In this document: positions 47,403 to 58,359 of the stretch, piece after piece | Numbering within the stretch: the stretch's first letter is position 1 | Layout: each line of letters begins with the position of its first letter | Source: Bagarius yarrelli | Taxonomy: Eukaryota > Chordata > Actinopteri > Siluriformes > Sisoridae | Direction of reading: 5' to 3' | DNA length: 64,000 bases | Assembly: GCA_005784505.1 (NCBI GenBank) | Contig: VCAZ01000001.1 | Coordinates: 1 to 64,000 of the forward strand | The notes under the pieces: generated by a model | Databases searched by the model: none | Seen by the model: the letters and a program-made list of their open reading frames with translations, nothing else | Told to the model about the DNA's origin: nothing | Made by a program: the position numbers and the translations under genes

Positions 47403-47982
47403 ATGATAATTGTCAGTCTTGGTGAGATTTTACTGATTATCTTGGGTAAAGACGACAGTGAAACATGTCTCCATATCGAACAGCTAAAGACGTGGCTGGG
47501 TAAAGTATCGAGATACTTACACTGATGTGTGGCATAGCTGTCACTAATTGATTAAACCTACTAACGTTACAGAAACACATATCAATAGAACATTTCCTGT
47601 TGAATCATCAAGTTGACTGGATCAGTAGCTGTTGGTAGTCATTCTTCTGCGATCATTATAAACCTCTCTGGAAATTCACATACATTATGGTCTCTTAAAT
47701 AAAATTGTGTGATTAATGCTGTATTTCACTTGCCTTTATTTCCTTTACTTAATGCTGAGTTGGCATTGTTGTCAATTTACAATGAAAGATGCAACTTGAT
47801 AAAGCATGTCATAGCCATCAGGAAAAAAACATTCTGTTTTTGTGTGTAAACTGATTAAATATTTCTTTCACTCATTAAAATGCAAATCAATTTAACATTT
47901 TTTAGAAATGCATTTTCTGTTTTTTTGTTATTCTTTTTCCCAATCAGCAGGAGATTGTCACTGTATAAAAAATTTTTAGTAA

Positions 47983-48106
47983 TTTTTGCGGCATTTATAG
48001 CCTTTTTTTATAGGACAGGATAATAGGTGAAATGGGAAGAGAGATATAGAGTGAAAAGAAACGTCCTGAGCCAGAATGCAACCGACTACACCATGGCACC
48101 AGCCTA
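47983..48106 (-). mobile_element. tRNA-derived SINE (family D)
   Basis: GCGGCATTTATAGCC..., TAGGACAGGATAATAGGTGA, GGGAAGAGAGATATAGAG, CTGAGCCAGAATGCAACC and CTACACCATGGCACCAGCC. This is the reverse of a widespread teleost SINE with a tRNA-like head. Confidence 0.65.
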
Positions 48107-48379
48107 AAAAAATACAGGTAATTTTTGATTTATCGTGAATAAACTGTCTTAGGTGTATTAACTGCTAAGCTCATATCCAATAGACTGTTGCAATATTCAA
48201 TGTACTGACTCTATATTAAAGTTTTTTTAAATTAGGGTTAGGGTTAAGATCTATGAATGTGGGGAGAATTTATTACGTCACCTTTTATTAATTACAGCTA
48301 TCTATTATGATTAATTATTGGCTATTAGGAGTAGCACTAAAATTAGGAAAGGGTGACTGATCATCTAAAATTGAAACTA

Positions 48380-49889
48380 GTGTGCTATCAAAGTACCATA
48401 CGCCTTTGACAGTCAAAAACTAGTAAGGCTCACTTCATAGAGGTGTTTAAACTAGCGAAGGCGATGTCCGATGTGACCAATGCGACATGGTGACATAGCT
48501 TACAGCAGGTTATGGTCACTGAACCGCTGGATGTCCAGGTGATGCTCCGAAAACAGTGTGGGCTACATTAACAATTGAAAAACTTTTGAGGGTAAAGCTG
48601 GCCTGTAAGGCTGGGACGGTTTCATTCCACTCGGGAAGGAGCCGCTCTTTCTTGCAACATAGCTCATAGTCTTAGAATAGGACTAGTTAATCATCGACTA
48701 CCCAGAGCCCAGGCCAAGCAGCAGACCAACAGGCTAATCCGACCGTCTGCTAGCTGCACTCAGTCACTCAGGGTTTATAATATTGAGACTGTGTCTGTTC
48801 CCCGAGCTAAACAATATAAATGCAGAAAAACCCCAAAAGTTCGCTTTAGTAATTTAATTAATATAGATATTCGTAACTCAGAGAATACTGAACACACAGC
48901 CTGCACCTCTGATCTGAAGCTAGGATTGTTAAACATTAGATATTTTCAACCTCGATATCTAACCTTTCGTTTATCTCCAAAATCCTAGAGAAGGTAGTAG
49001 CGCAGCAGCTATGTTCATATTTACAAGGAAATATCATACACGAACTTTATCAAACAGGATTCAGGCCTCACCACAGCACAGAGATGGCACTGGTCAAAGT
49101 AGCTAATGACCTCTTACTGGCATCCAATCAAGGCTGTGTCTCGTTGCTTATATTACTTGACCTTAGTGTGGCTTTCGACACCATAGATCACAATATTCTT
49201 CTTCACAGATTAGAAAAATCAGTAGGAATTAAAGGAACAGCTCTTGCGTGGCTCAGGTCCTATTTAACCGATCGTTACCAACCAGTTTGTAGATTTAAAT
49301 GGTGATTATTCTGCGTTCTCCCTTGTAAAGTATGGTGTTCCACAGGGCTCAGTTTTAGGCCCAATTCTTTTTTTCTCTTTACATGCTGCCTCTGGGAAAC
49401 ATAATTCGTAAGCATGATATCAGTTTCCACTGTTGAGCTGATGACACACAGTTATATGTCTCATCAAGGCCTGATGCGAAAGGACAGTTTAATAATATTG
49501 AGCAGTGTATGAAGGAAGTAGGAGATTGGATGTTATGCAATTTCCTCTTGCTTAACGCTGACAAGACGGAGGTTCTGGTTCTAGAACCACAGGTAGCTAA
49601 AAGTAAGCTTCCTGATCACATCTAGACCCTAGACAGTCTTTCTGTTTCACCGAGTGCAACAGTAAAAGATCTGGGTGTGATTTTAGACTCCAATCTCTCA
49701 TTTGAAGCCCATATCAACAATATTAGCATGATAGCGTTCTATCATCTCAGAAATATCGCTAAAATAAGAAATATCTTGTCACTTAAAGATGCCGAAAAAT
49801 TAGTTCATGCGTTTATCACATCCAGGCTGGACTACTGTAACGCTTTACTGTCTGGATGTTCAACTAGGTGCATTAATAAACTTCAGTAA
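48380..49889 (+). mobile_element. Decayed L2/CR1-type LINE, abruptly truncated at 3' end
   Basis: Plus strand. RT box A is LDLSVAFDTIDHNILLHRLE (49160-49220), preceded by GFRPHHSTEMALVK. GVPQGSVLGP precedes a box C reading C-stop-ADDTQLY (about 49432-49458), so the catalytic motif is hit by a nonsense codon. Then come NADKTEVLVLEPQ, LGVILDSNLSFEAHI and LVHAFITSRLDYCNALLSGC. It ends at INKLQ, where family members continue LVQNAAARVL. No APE endonuclease region was seen, so the 5' half is missing or deleted. Confidence 0.9.
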
Positions 49890-49890
49890 T

Positions 49891-50232
49891 TTACAAATAG
49901 GTTTTTTTTTCATATTGAGGCTGTTTTTAGCAGATGTTTGCTGACATTGTTCGTTTTTCTAAACAGAGATGATTCAAACCAACCTAACAACCGGAGCCAC
50001 TCGTCCTATCAGGCGTTTGGAGCTGTAACGTTATTTCTGCAGTAGCTCATCAACTGGGTTGAAGAAAACAAATAATAAGGCAGTGATACAAATACAAGCA
50101 TGAAAAGCCCTGACGCTAACAGATTAAAAACTCATGGAGTACAAGAGCACAGCTGGACCAACACACAGGAGAACGGTTAACTGTCATTTGTACTGTAAGC
50201 ACAAAATAAATAAAAACCCAATTTCTGTGATT
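49891..50232 (+). repeat. Extra copy of the WWE gene's last exon with flanks (copy C')
   Basis: 342 bases nearly identical to 55441-55782: I count one substitution (TTGTTCG vs TTGTTCC), a 1-nt difference in a T run and a 1-nt difference in an A run. The copy contains the intron end, acceptor AACAG, the whole 62-nt terminal exon (49967-50028) with its stop, and 3' sequence past AATAAA. It starts 2 nt after the truncated LINE. No preceding WWE exon was found 5' of it, so it is probably a non-functional duplicate. Confidence 0.85.
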
Positions 50233-51088
50233 AGAACTTAGGAAACAATGGGAACTGGAACATTGACTCATAAATATTAAAAATAAGCAGGCTATTTAAA
50301 CTGGGGAAATTAAAGCAGATAGTGTGCCCTCACTTGTGTACACGACTGACTGCTCTGATGCTTTTTGGTTCTGATGCTGAAGATCTAGATGATTTTTGCT
50401 GAGGATTTAACTTGCTAGAATTAAAGATAAGTTTTTGCTCCTTCTCATCCTGCCTGAAATCTCTATTTCTTTATGAAGTTTGAACATTGTTGATTGTTTG
50501 CCTTGGAGGAGATCGATTTTCCCTGTAAGTGTTGCCTCAGAGAGGGGCCCTGAGTTCCGACATGAACTACAGTCACTGGACTGATTTTTATTTAACTTAA
50601 ATAAGAAAATAAAAAGTGCAGTGCATGGCAGGTTGCTCCAAAAAAAAAAGACAAACACCAACATTTAAGTGTTTATTCCGGCATAATTTCTCCACAGTGT
50701 GCCTAACCTTTGGTCAGTCAAGGTTCAGTGGAAAATTCCCCATACTGAATAATTCACTGGCTTTTAGAAAGCTAATGGTGCTTATGTAAAACTTGTTGTG
50801 ACTTTTTTTAAACTCATACACACCAATATAATCAAACATATAAAATCCTCAAATATAAACTTTATAATAGGATCAGGCCTCTTATCTGACACAACTGATA
50901 CATACATATAATTTCTTATACTTAAAAAAAATCAGCAGCTATGTCCAGATTTTGTCCTCAGGGTTAGTGGGATGTGCATGTTTTCTGGATAAAAAATTTA
51001 GTTAGTTCGCAGATAAAAGTAATATAAAAAATAAAAATCCCATTAAAGCAAATTCTCTCTTTGTCTCTGTCTCTCTGTCCCTTTTTAG

Positions 51089-51188
51089 AATTGCTGTTTA
51101 ATGTCATGGTCAGACATTGAAGCAGAGTTCCAGCGTAACCCTTACAGCAACTTGAACTGAAATGGAGACTGAAAATTGAACTTCCCAC
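51089..51188 (+). pseudogene. Dead copy of the WWE middle exon (copy B')
   Basis: A good pyrimidine tract and CTTTTTAG acceptor precede 100 nt that align to exon 54868-54976. CCLMSWSDIEAEFQRNP parallels CCPTTSEDVEAVYQLNP. The ends also match (TTGAACTTCCCACGTACGCA vs CTGGACTTCTCAGGTACGAC). In the same frame, TGA codons occur at 51158 and 51170 and the exon is 9 nt shorter. It is far more diverged than C'. Confidence 0.7.
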
Positions 51189-51249
51189 GTACGCAACTAA
51201 ACTTTTTTTCACTCCCTTCATGAAAATCGAATGAATTATAGAATATAGG

Positions 51250-51400
51250 AAGAGGGGAAGCTGAATGTTTAAGGTGTTGGACTGCTGCCTAAAAACTTAT
51301 CGGTTTAATTCCCAGCACCACCCGGAACTCCTGAGTAAGGCCCTTAACCCTCAGCTGCTTAGATGGATAAAAAAATTTAGCATTTGTGTCTGCTACTCAT
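51250..51400 (+). mobile_element. SINE (family A), diverged
   Basis: GGGGAAGCTGAATGTTTAAG, GTGTTGGACTGCTGCC, GGTTTAATTCCCAGCACC and GAGTAAGGCCCTTAACCC. Confidence 0.65.
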
Positions 51401-51907
51401 GATTTAATAAATAATGCTTTTCTCAGGTGTTTTTGTGACTCCGCTTAATTATTACAAAATCCACCATTTCCACCCTTTCTCTGTTATGCATCAGGTCAAC
51501 ATTTATTAATAACAGAACTCTAGGTTTAAAAGAGTGTGCTTATGGACTCATATAGACATATCTAAATATTAGAAGACAGGTTTGGTCTTAGCATGGACAT
51601 ACCTACAAAAAAAGGACATTTGTCACTATTTCAATGCTTACAAAGTTAAAATTATTTTTTTTTATTTTACACAAATTTATTTCATGGTTAAAGAGACTTT
51701 TCTTTTTCCATGTCCTCTAACTGTCTGAGTTAAAAAAAAAAAAAAACAGTTTACATACAATAATGATATGTATGAATATTTATAATGTGCTGCAAGGCAT
51801 TTAAGTATTAAAGTACTTTCTTTTATTCTATTTTTATAGAATCACATTTGCCAAAAAGTGTGTAAGATATTACATTGAGGCACAATGTGCTGTTTAGCTA
51901 CATACCC

Positions 51908-51932
51908 AACACACACACACACACACACACAC
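51908..51932. repeat. (AC)n microsatellite
   Basis: Alternating AC run of about 24 bases. Confidence 0.95.
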
Positions 51933-52103
51933 ATTTTCACAAACCTAGGAAAGTGGTGCTACTTTGGAGCAGCAGTAAAAAAATGACTCAATGCAGTGTT
52001 TGTGATAAGAAAGTCCCACACAGCAGCCTTTTAACATTTACAGACACAAACACACACTGATAAAGAGGAAGCTGCCCTGCATTTCTCTATCTGACAAAAA
52101 ACC

Positions 52104-52258
52104 ATACAGTTACAGAATCTGGCAGACGTCCTTATTCAGAGCGACATTTATCTCTTATACAACTCAGTAATTGGGGGTTAGGGGACTTGCACAAAGTTGA
52201 ACTCAGATCTACCAGGAAGTAGTCCTACACCTCAACCACTGTGCCACCACTTCCCCAA
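52104..52258 (-). mobile_element. tRNA-derived SINE (family A)
   Basis: CTGGCAGACGTCCTTATTCA and GAGCGACATTTATCTC, CAGTAATTGGGGGTTAGGGG and CTCAACCACTGTGCCACCAC. Reverse orientation. Confidence 0.75.
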
Positions 52259-52730
52259 TTACAGCAGAGTATACAGTGGTGTGAACCCTGTCCAGGTACA
52301 TTAACACAGTCACTGGTTACCTTGCTAATTGTACTCTCTGTCTCATATCACTCGTCTCGTCTCGTTTCCCCTACTATATTCTAGGAAAGTATGCAAGTCC
52401 GGACGGAGCCTCCTTTTATCTGTCTTTCTCTCTCTGTCTTTCTCTCTATCGTTACTACCAGGTGAATAAAAATAAATAAAATTGTGTGCACGTCTGTGTA
52501 TTTTTTAAGATATTGGGACCATAATGTCTTTCTGCTTAGTTAATCTCACTTCTATACTGTCACTTCTTAACAGTATTAATTTAAGCGTTAATGTAGTTCT
52601 ACTAATTACTCCCAAAATAGTTACTGGACTGTTAATAGTTACAGACCTTTATTCTAAAGTGTTTCACTCCGATTTTTACAGCAGGAGAGATCATTTGTCA
52701 TCCGTCAAATAGTGAAATCGACTGAAACCA

Positions 52731-52862
52731 TAAAATGTTATCAGGTTGTGTTTCCTGAACTCGAAAATCTTTATTAACAAATACAGTGATCTTATAGTAT
52801 CTTTCTGAGCATTGCTAAATATTACATTAATGAAAAGGGTAATCATGTGCACAGTTTATGTT
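52731..52862. repeat. Direct repeat of about 130 bp, copy 1
   Basis: TAAAATGTTATCAGGTTGTG through ATACAGTGATCTTATAGTAT to CACAGTTTATGTT. Second copy at 53407-53545 with an extra 6-nt segment after GCATTGCT and scattered substitutions. Confidence 0.85.
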
Positions 52863-53406
52863 TTTGGTATTGTCCATTTTATTAAAATGTATGTTATTTA
52901 TTTATTATTGTTTAAACCTTCTGATCAGAGATCAGCAGTATGTTTTTTAATGTATCGCCATCTTCAGGCAGTTTAGATGTTGAACAGTGTTAGACAGATA
53001 GTTCAGAACTAACCCTAGTGTGTAGGTAAATAATCGACAATGTCTTTTGTGTCACATTTGTGTTTATATGTTAGAGTAAAGACTCAAATTAGTTAAAGAA
53101 AAAATATTTTTACTCTGTAGTTGCACAGACTGCAGGTGTCTGGACGAACCAGATTGTGTTCACACCCTAAAACACAGGAATGCAAAAACAAAAGAAAGAA
53201 AACGAAAGTAAAAATAAAACTCGCCAGCTGTGTTCCATATCTACTGCTGTTCTCAGGTGTTACTGTCACTTTAGATCTGCACTGTTGCTAAACAAGGACT
53301 ATTATTTGACATCTTATTGGCAATTATTGACATCTAAACCGACTAAACGAATCATTTACAAGTGACATTTCTGATCAGCAGCAACACTGATTTTGGTAAG
53401 TTCCCA

Positions 53407-53545
53407 ATAAAATGTTATCAGGTTGTGTTTCTTGAACTCTAAAATCTTTATTAACAAATACAGTGATCTTATAGTATCTTTCTGAGCATTGCTGAGCATA
53501 AATACTACACTAATGAAAAGGGTAAACATGTACACAGTTTATGTT
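53407..53545. repeat. Direct repeat of about 130 bp, copy 2
   Basis: Same orientation as 52731-52862, about 545 bases beyond it, with 500 bases of unique DNA between. No transposon family recognised. Confidence 0.85.
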
Positions 53546-54035
53546 GCCATTTTAGCCCTGACGGCTTAATTTGTGTCCTAAAATATTCTGATATATTAAA
53601 ACTGTGTTTCTTACCAAACAAGATGGCTACATCAGCATATGTTTACATTATATTAAATATAGTAGGACAGATTTGTTATTAGATAACCAAAGAAGCTTAA
53701 AAAAAATACATTGCCATAGCAACACCAATTCCACTGTGCCAATGACCTGTAATATTCTTCAGCTTGTCCCAGAGCTCCAAATTAAACCACAGAATTTTGT
53801 AATTTTACATCAGTTAAGCAGAATAGAACAAATACTTTGACAAAATGGTGTTAGAAAGGCTGGAATTCACACTATTTAAATCGATTCTCCAGCAGAGCTA
53901 GGTATGTGCTCGAGAAGAACAAGCATGTTCACTTACATGACTTATCTCAACCTATACTGCATTCCTGCAATAACTCAAATTCCTTTGTTATGTTCTTTTA
54001 GCAGAATAAAATCAGCAACAAAAACTTTTGAACTC

Positions 54036-54092
54036 ATGCCTAGGGTTGTGTGGCAGTTTGGTGGAAGAAACTGGCATGATTATAAGCATCGA
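54036..54092 (+). CDS. WWE gene exon 1
   Basis: 19 codons, MPRVVWQFGGRNWHDYKHR, donor GTAAGT. The exon may begin at 54002 or 54005 (TTCTTTTAG / TTAGCAG), with in-frame RIKSATKTFEL before the Met. Confidence 0.65.
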
Positions 54093-55579
54093 GTAAGTCT
54101 TTTTTTGCACACATAAGTGAGGTTCTATCCTCTAGTATTGAATCTTTAAATTACGTTTAAATCTGATTTATGTTTAGGTTAATATTAAATAAAAAAACTC
54201 GCTGACACATACGGTCATTGTCTCAGAAGCAAACATGGCAATACAGATGTCTTTGTTATTTTCAGCTATTTGTTGAATATTTTTGCAGTATTGTGTTGTA
54301 TTTTTGAAGTGTATTGTATTGCAGTATATCGTGATATATTGTATTGTGATCTATGTATTGTTTCTATTTAAAAATTCTATTTAAAATTCTTGTTAGATGC
54401 TAACTGCATTCCATTGGCAATAAAGTTGAATCCAATGTAATTTACACATTTTTAAAACCATACAAAACAGGCTTAATAATGTATGAGACACATACACACA
54501 ACTCTAATGTACACTGTATGACCGAATCATTGTGACACCTGACTTTTTCATTCATATGTGATTTTTGAACATCCTGTTTGTAGAGTTTGTCTCACTCCTC
54601 TATAATAACCTCCACACTTCTGGAACGGCTCTTTAGCTTTCTTAGTTACAGTATTTGTGAGATCAGAAACGTCACATATCCTATTAAAGAAAATCATATA
54701 CACAAAGCCACACCTATTGTGCTTCCTTCCTTCCTCTCCATGCTTCTTTGAAAGACTTGTGCAATAAGTCCTAAAAGCATGTATGGTATGTGACGCTACG
54801 TGTACATCGTATCCAAGTACAATAGTTTAAATTGTCCAAAAATCTCCTTATCTCTCTTTCTGTTTAGAGTTGCTGCCCAACAACAAGTGAAGACGTTGAG
54901 GCAGTTTACCAGCTTAACCCAAGGGGATCAATGCACATCATTGTAAATGGCTATACATACCGACTGGACTTCTCAGGTACGACAACAAACTTTACCTTAC
55001 AGTCATCTAGTAAATTATAATAACACAGATGTTCAGGTAGTAGGATGTTCGGGGTTATCATCAAGGTTTAGAAAAATGCCCCTAAAGGTTTGGGTTTAGG
55101 CGAAGTGGTGGCACAGTGGTTAAGGTGTTGGACTGATACCAAAAGACCGGGGTTTGATTCCCAGCCCCACAAATCCACCACTGTGGGCCCCTGAGCAAGG
55201 CCCCTTAACGCTCAGTTGTATAAAACAGATAAATGTAAGTCACTCTGGATAAGAGCATCTGCCAAAATGCTGTAAATGTACAAATGTAATGCAGGAATTT
55301 GCTAAAAAGAAAACAGCAGCTGAGGGCCACCATTTAAATTTGCCTCTTCTCTCCTTTTAAACCGATTATTTAATCCTGCGTCGATGTGGTGTTCAGGCCT
55401 TAGCATGAAACAAAGAATTAAATAAATAAGATTCTGATAATTACAAATAGGTTTTTTTTTTCATATTGAGGCTGTTTTTAGCAGATGTTTGCTGACATTG
55501 TTCCTTTTTCTAAACAGAGATGATTCAAACCAACCTAACAACCGGAGCCACTCGTCCTATCAGGCGTTTGGAGCTGTAA
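54036..55579 (+). CDS. Small WWE-domain protein gene (three exons, about 75 residues)
   Basis: WWE domains bind ADP-ribose or poly-ADP-ribose groups and occur in PARP11-14, deltex and RNF146 proteins. Exons 54036-54092, 54868-54976 and 55518-55579 join in frame with GT/AG borders. Exon 1 gives VVWQFGGRNWHDYKHR with the first WWE tryptophans. Exon 2 gives CCPTTSEDVEAVYQLNPRGS then VNGYTYRLDFS, matching the family's S.EDIE..Y..NP.GS....Y.IDF. Exon 3 gives EMIQTNLTTGATRPIRRLEL then stop, matching M.Q.NL.TG..R.I.R. This order and wording is closest to PARP11/PARP12-type WWE domains, but no ADP-ribosyltransferase domain follows. Exon 1 is open in frame upstream of the ATG to an acceptor at about 54001/54004, so a longer N-terminus from unseen 5' exons is possible. 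AATAAA at 55755 and 55759 gives a short 3' UTR. A complete mini-gene, or a remnant of a PARP-like gene: unresolved. Confidence 0.7.
54868..54976 (+). CDS. WWE gene exon 2
   Basis: 36 codons plus one nt. Acceptor CTGTTTAG, donor GTACGA. Core of the WWE fold. Confidence 0.75.
55098..55290 (+). mobile_element. tRNA-derived SINE (family A), full length
   Basis: AAGTGGTGGCACAGTGGTTA head, GGGTTTGATTCCCAGCCCC B box, CTGAGCAAGGCCCCTTAACG body and GTAAGTCACTCTGGATAAGA tail, ending CTGTAAATGT. It lies inside intron 2 of the WWE gene. Confidence 0.9.
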
Positions 55580-55782
55580 CGTTATTTCTGCAGTAGCTCA
55601 TCAACTGGGTTGAAGAAAACAAATAATAAGGCAGTGATACAAATACAAGCATGAAAAGCCCTGACGCTAACAGATTAAAAACTCATGGAGTACAAGAGCA
55701 CAGCTGGACCAACACACAGGAGAACGGTTAACTGTCATTTGTACTGTAAGCACAAATAAATAAAAACCCAATTTCTGTGATT
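55441..55782 (+). repeat. Source copy of the duplicated last-exon segment
   Basis: Segment holding WWE exon 3 with intron and 3' flanks, near-identical to 49891-50232. This copy follows exons 1 and 2 in order, so it is the likely original. Confidence 0.85.
55518..55579 (+). CDS. WWE gene exon 3 with stop
   Basis: Completes a Glu codon, then 19 codons and TAA. Acceptor CTAAACAG. Confidence 0.75.
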
Positions 55783-55799
55783 TGTTCCTTTTCCAGTTG

Positions 55800-56640
55800 A
55801 AATCAGGTTTGGGGTCTAGATTTCTGTTTGATGTATAACCCTATAATTATAGTTTGCAATGACGTAAAAAAACATAAGCAAATGAGCTGCAGACCCTTTT
55901 AATCAATAAAGTGTTAAATTTTTATTTCACATTTTCCAAAAATAATAAAATCACATTCGGCAGAATAACACAAGCAGGACAGTTTTTATTTTAGTAGTAT
56001 TGTTAATTTATGTTAAAACAACAGAATAGAAAGAAAGAAATTATAAATACAAAAAAAAAAAAAGATAGATGAAAATAATAGAATAGATTCATTAAAAATA
56101 CTGCACATGTATGGAGCTTGTAAAATAACTAAATTATTGGCACTCACTCTGCTTTACTGACCCAAGACAACAGTTTACATTGAATTTGATCACCATTACT
56201 TTAAACTGTAAACTAAAACCCAGATTAGGACGGGATCCCGCTTCCGTTTTTCCTCGTCACAGTCGCCACTGGCTTCTTCATTAGGGACAAACTTACACAT
56301 TCACTGTTACTGCATTCTGTGTAAAGCTGCTTTCTATGACTTCTGGAACCCCCTCTCTTAGCAGCTGGTAGGGGACAGGGTCTAACATACATGTTGTTGA
56401 TTTAGATTAATTTATATGTTTGGTGTTCTTGATAATTTAGAACCAAACATTGTCAAATGTTGAATGTTCAAAACTTTTTTAATGCCATGTAATATTCCGT
56501 TTTGTTAAATTACACTTCAATAATTAAAACTTTTACAAATCAAATTTGAATAGTTTTGTCATATTTTAAGCTCTAAACAGCTGCACATGTATAAATATAC
56601 ATGGAAATATTTATTTACATTAGAAGATAAATAAGAAAAT
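55800..56640. other. Intergenic DNA with LINE 3' tail
   Basis: CGCTTCCGTTTTTCCTCGTC and ACAGTCGCCACTGGCTTCTT followed by CATTAGGGACAAACTTACAC (56240-56310) is an L2-type 3' UTR remnant on the plus strand. The rest is AT-rich without recognised content. Confidence 0.55.
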
Positions 56641-57025
56641 CAACTGCAGGCGGCAGATCCGTCTCTTATCTAGAACCTTAACTTTGGAATAATTTACCCT
56701 GCACTGTTCGGGAGGCAGACACAGCTCTTTAACCTGCTTACACATAATACGCACATTTTTATTATTAACATCCGTTAAGGATTGTTAGGCTGCACTTGGA
56801 GACAATAAGGCAGTTTGTATTCTAAACAGCCATTCGGACAAGACCACGGAAACTTCACTGCAGCACGGGTAACCTACTGGTACCCTGGTATCTACATTTA
56901 TGGATCTCAATCAAACTAAGTGTTTTAATGAGTGTTTAATGTTTAATGTGATTCTGTGAAACTGCTTTGAAATAATCCTGATTGTTAAAAGCGCTAAATA
57001 AATAAAGTGGACTTGACTTGACATT
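56640..57025 (+). mobile_element. LINE 3' end fragment
   Basis: Ends with AAACTGCTTTGAAATAATCC and AAAGCGCTAAATAAATAAAG, then short TGACT repeats, a plus-strand LINE 3' terminus. The GGCGGCAGATCCGTCTCTTA part resembles the C-terminal coding edge. Confidence 0.6.
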
Positions 57026-57659
57026 ATGTATTTTTAGCTCTTGCCACCTCCTGGGCTAGTTTTTTAAGCTTTTATTCTTCTCCAGGTAACCCTTTTTATT
57101 ATCATCAGAGATCAGGCTCACCATGTTTGCAACCAGCAAAAAGTGGCATAACCATGATGTCTTACGATTAAAATGGAAGAACTTGAGGTTCTGCACGGAG
57201 CCCTGATTCTGACTCAATCCCACTAAACTCCTTTGAATGAGCTGAAACAATGACTGCACCCCAGACCTTCTTACCTCAATATCAGTGCCCGGCCCCACTA
57301 ATGGTTACTGAGCTCTACAGCCATGCTCCAAATTTTAGTAGAGGCTTCTGAGAAGAGTGAAAAGCTCAGGTTATAGACATAGTTCTTATAAACTTTTGTG
57401 ACCAAATGCTAAAAAAACTTTAGTGGTTCAAACAAACCGAAAAATAAAACTGTTTTTAACACAAAACTGTAAATATCCAATCATTTTTGTGTGGAGTTTG
57501 CACAGAAGATGACTGAATGAATTACTTAAGAAACCAAAATGAAGCTTGAGTGTGTTGTTTTCCATATATACACACCAGAAACAAGCATTTAGTCTCGTCA
57601 ATAAAACACTCAGCAACACAGTTGTTGGAGTTTAAGTTGTCTAATGGTAATGCCTGGTA

Positions 57660-58350
57660 ATCAGTTTCAATCCAGGGCCAGATCTTTCTCTTATAAACCA
57701 CACAGTTATGGAACAACCTTCCGATAAGTGTTCGGGACCCAAACTCAGTCTCAGTGTTCAAATCGAGGCTAAAAACGCATTTATTTATCCCGTCCTTTAA
57801 TCTGCTGGTAAACCAGCAGCACCAGAGGGATGATGGATATGGAGTGTTTGGTGAGCTGGGATATTTGTATGCTGACAGTGGTGTGGTGGGTCGGCTTTTA
57901 TCCCAGAGACCCCTCATGTCTTTGTTACTTTCTGACTTTTTCCCTTTAGTTATGCTGCCATAGAGGCTCTTACACAACTTTTTTCCCTTTCCCTTTTTTA
58001 GGGACTGGTTAACTTGCCCCTGAGGTACCAGCAACCAGGTTTCTGCCCAATTCCTTGTTTTTGAGGATCTTTAGGGATAGCCTGGTACTCACGCTGCTTC
58101 ACTGGCCCTAGGCTACAGTTTACATTACAGTTAATCATTACAGTATGTTACAATTACCAATAACATGCAGTGTGGATGGGGATGAGGATGAGTTCCTGTC
58201 TGGTTTCTCTCAAAGTTTCTTCCTACTTTATCTATTTTTCCTCCCACAGTCGCCTCCGGCTTCTTCATTAGGTACAAACTTATACTTTTCACTTTTTACT
58301 ACATTTTGAATTGAATTTTCTGTCTTTATAATGTAAAACTGCACCAGATT
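57660..58350 (+). mobile_element. L2-type LINE, ORF2 C-terminus and 3' UTR
   Basis: Plus strand: the ORF2 tail includes LPISVRDPNSVSVFKSRLKT then HLFIPSFNLLVNQQ, typical of fish L2 C-termini. The 3' UTR has TTCCTGTCTGGTTTCTCTCA, CACAGTCGCCTCCGGCTTC and TTCATTAGGTACAAAC. A long minus-strand open frame at 57522-58034 is its antisense shadow. Confidence 0.8.
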
Positions 58351-58359
58351 CCAATGTTG

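Noticed and set aside
47216..47425. 69-codon plus-strand frame
   Set aside because: Lies entirely in a reverse-oriented SINE.
57522..58034. 170-codon minus-strand open frame
   Set aside because: It is antisense to a plus-strand L2 LINE C-terminus and 3' UTR whose protein similarity is clear.
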